Source of the DNA: Azospirillum sp. 47_25
GTDB lineage: Bacteria; Pseudomonadota; Alphaproteobacteria; RF32; CAG-239
Direction of reading: 5' to 3'
DNA: 51,775 nt
NCBI GenBank assembly: GCA_001917125.1
Contig: MNTU01000046.1
Location: forward strand, 35,697 to 87,471
Below the pieces are notes generated by a model. It was given only the letters and a program-made list of their open reading frames with translations, did no database searches and was not told the origin of the DNA. This document shows positions 51,176 to 51,775 of the stretch, one piece after another; positions within the stretch are counted from its first letter, which is position 1; each line of letters begins with the position of its first letter. Made by a program: the position numbers and the translations under genes.

Positions 51176-51775
51176 ATGATGAACAAGAAGTGTAAACAAA
51201 TGATGGGAGCGGTGCTGCTCATGGCATCTTTCTCCCAAAGCGGCTCCGCTCTGGCAACATCATGTGCGGTTCCGCCGACCTGTGAACAGCTGGGTTATAA
51301 AATGAAGGTTGATGACTGCGGTGAGAATCCGGTTTTGCGTTGTCCTTTTGCTTTGAGTGACGATAATCAGGTTTATTGTACCGAATCGGCGCAAAATCAG
51401 GTTGTGAGCGTCGGTGCCATTCTGTATGGCGACGGAACGGTCGCGAGCGGTCTGGTAACGGGCAAAACGCCGATTGGTATCGTGTTTGATACGGCGAATC
51501 GTCTGGCCGTTGCGCTGACGGATATTAACAGTAGCGGTTCCGCGGGCAGCTCGACAATGTATTGGTCTGCTAACTATTATGATATTCCTGCGTTAGGTAA
51601 CTGTACCAGCAGTACGGATTTAACGACTTGCGGGGTAGATGGCCGAGCCAATACGACAGCGATACTGAACTGCGGTAGCAGTTGCGGTACAACGCCGGCT
51701 GCGACAGCAACCAACAGTTATGAACCGAGCGGGTGCAGCAAGGATTTCTGTAAGAAAACGAAGTGGTTTTTGCCG
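51176..51775 (+). CDS. Secreted protein with Cys, truncated by the window end
   Basis: An open frame without a stop runs to the right edge from ATG 51176 (AAGGAG just upstream), 200 codons so far. The signal peptide ends near SGSALA (about residue 26). The mature part begins TSCAVPPTCEQLGYKMKVDDC, similar in style to the modules of the previous protein, then a part that looks like a folded ligand-binding or C-type-lectin-like region with VASGLVTGKTPIGIVFDTANRLAVALTDINSS, and ends at KWFLP. Endings of that kind often continue into W-x-LP-x-x-EL of DUF1566/Lcl-type domains; this cannot be checked here. Probably a surface protein. Confidence 0.75.
   Translation, partial: MMNKKCKQMMGAVLLMASFSQSGSALATSCAVPPTCEQLGYKMKVDDCGENPVLRCPFALSDDNQVYCTESAQNQVVSVGAILYGDGTVASGLVTGKTPIGIVFDTANRLAVALTDINSSGSAGSSTMYWSANYYDIPALGNCTSSTDLTTCGVDGRANTTAILNCGSSCGTTPAATATNSYEPSGCSKDFCKKTKWFLP

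Overview
The window looks like a chromosomal segment of a flagellated alphaproteobacterium, probably an uncultured and possibly gut-associated lineage. The evidence is the yebC-ruvC-ruvA-ruvB-ybgC-tolQRA block, rplU-rpmA-obgE-rsfS, a fliL-fliM-DUF6468-motE motility cluster, and many secreted, lipid-anchored or Cys-rich proteins without clear relatives. Translation is standard, with TGA used as stop. The lineage is inferred from gene order and families, not from a marker-gene comparison.

Layout. 1-2.6 kb: end of an acidic Pro/Glu-rich protein that begins outside the window, a pair of nested palindromic repeats, and a lipoprotein gene. 2.7-5.5 kb: secreted thermonuclease, rplU, rpmA, obgE, rsfS. 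5.5-7.4 kb: a hairpin-rich accessory island between rsfS and rlmH, carrying an orphan VirB2-like pilin and two small genes. 7.4-16.4 kb: rlmH, a small unknown gene, then a leftward run fliL, fliM, DUF6468, motE, TPR protein, uvrB. 16.7-21.4 kb: a two-gene pilus/adhesin operon (membrane-anchored protein plus a 1025-residue PilV-like tip protein with a type IV prepilin N-terminus) and a periplasmic protein. 21.5-27.8 kb: Pit phosphate transporter with its DUF47 partner, a DsbA-like oxidoreductase, xseB-ispA, an ArsR regulator, RNase D and an unknown protein. 28-32.7 kb: aspS, a lipoprotein, tRNA-Gln(CTG), a MATE transporter, tRNA-Thr(TGT) and a decayed copy of its 3' end. 32.7-38.3 kb: TPR protein, YbhN-like membrane protein, and a large PcfJ-domain protein with internal duplication and leucine-rich repeats plus a small neighbour. 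38.4-43.2 kb: thioredoxin-like protein, pepP, prmA, lipoprotein, yebC. 43.2-49.1 kb: ruvC, an inserted unknown gene, ruvA, ruvB, ybgC, tolQRA (no tolB/pal follows). 49.2-51.8 kb: an array of REP-like palindromes, an XRE regulator, a leader with a possible attenuator, a 29-cysteine secreted protein and the start of another secreted Cys-containing protein.

The housekeeping genes serve translation (L21, L27, Obg, RsfS, RlmH, AspRS, PrmA), DNA repair (UvrB, RuvABC, XseB), envelope integrity (TolQRA, YbgC) and motility. The accessory part is dominated by envelope and surface proteins. The most unusual signals are non-coding. One is a family of nested hairpins with a constant core and variable but self-complementary arms, one of which uses the 3' coding end of ybgC as an arm. 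Another is an 11-mer, TTTAGACAAAA, found inside the 17-bp spacer of three predicted promoters, each driving a small lineage-specific gene. A third is a REP-like array with covarying stems next to tolA.
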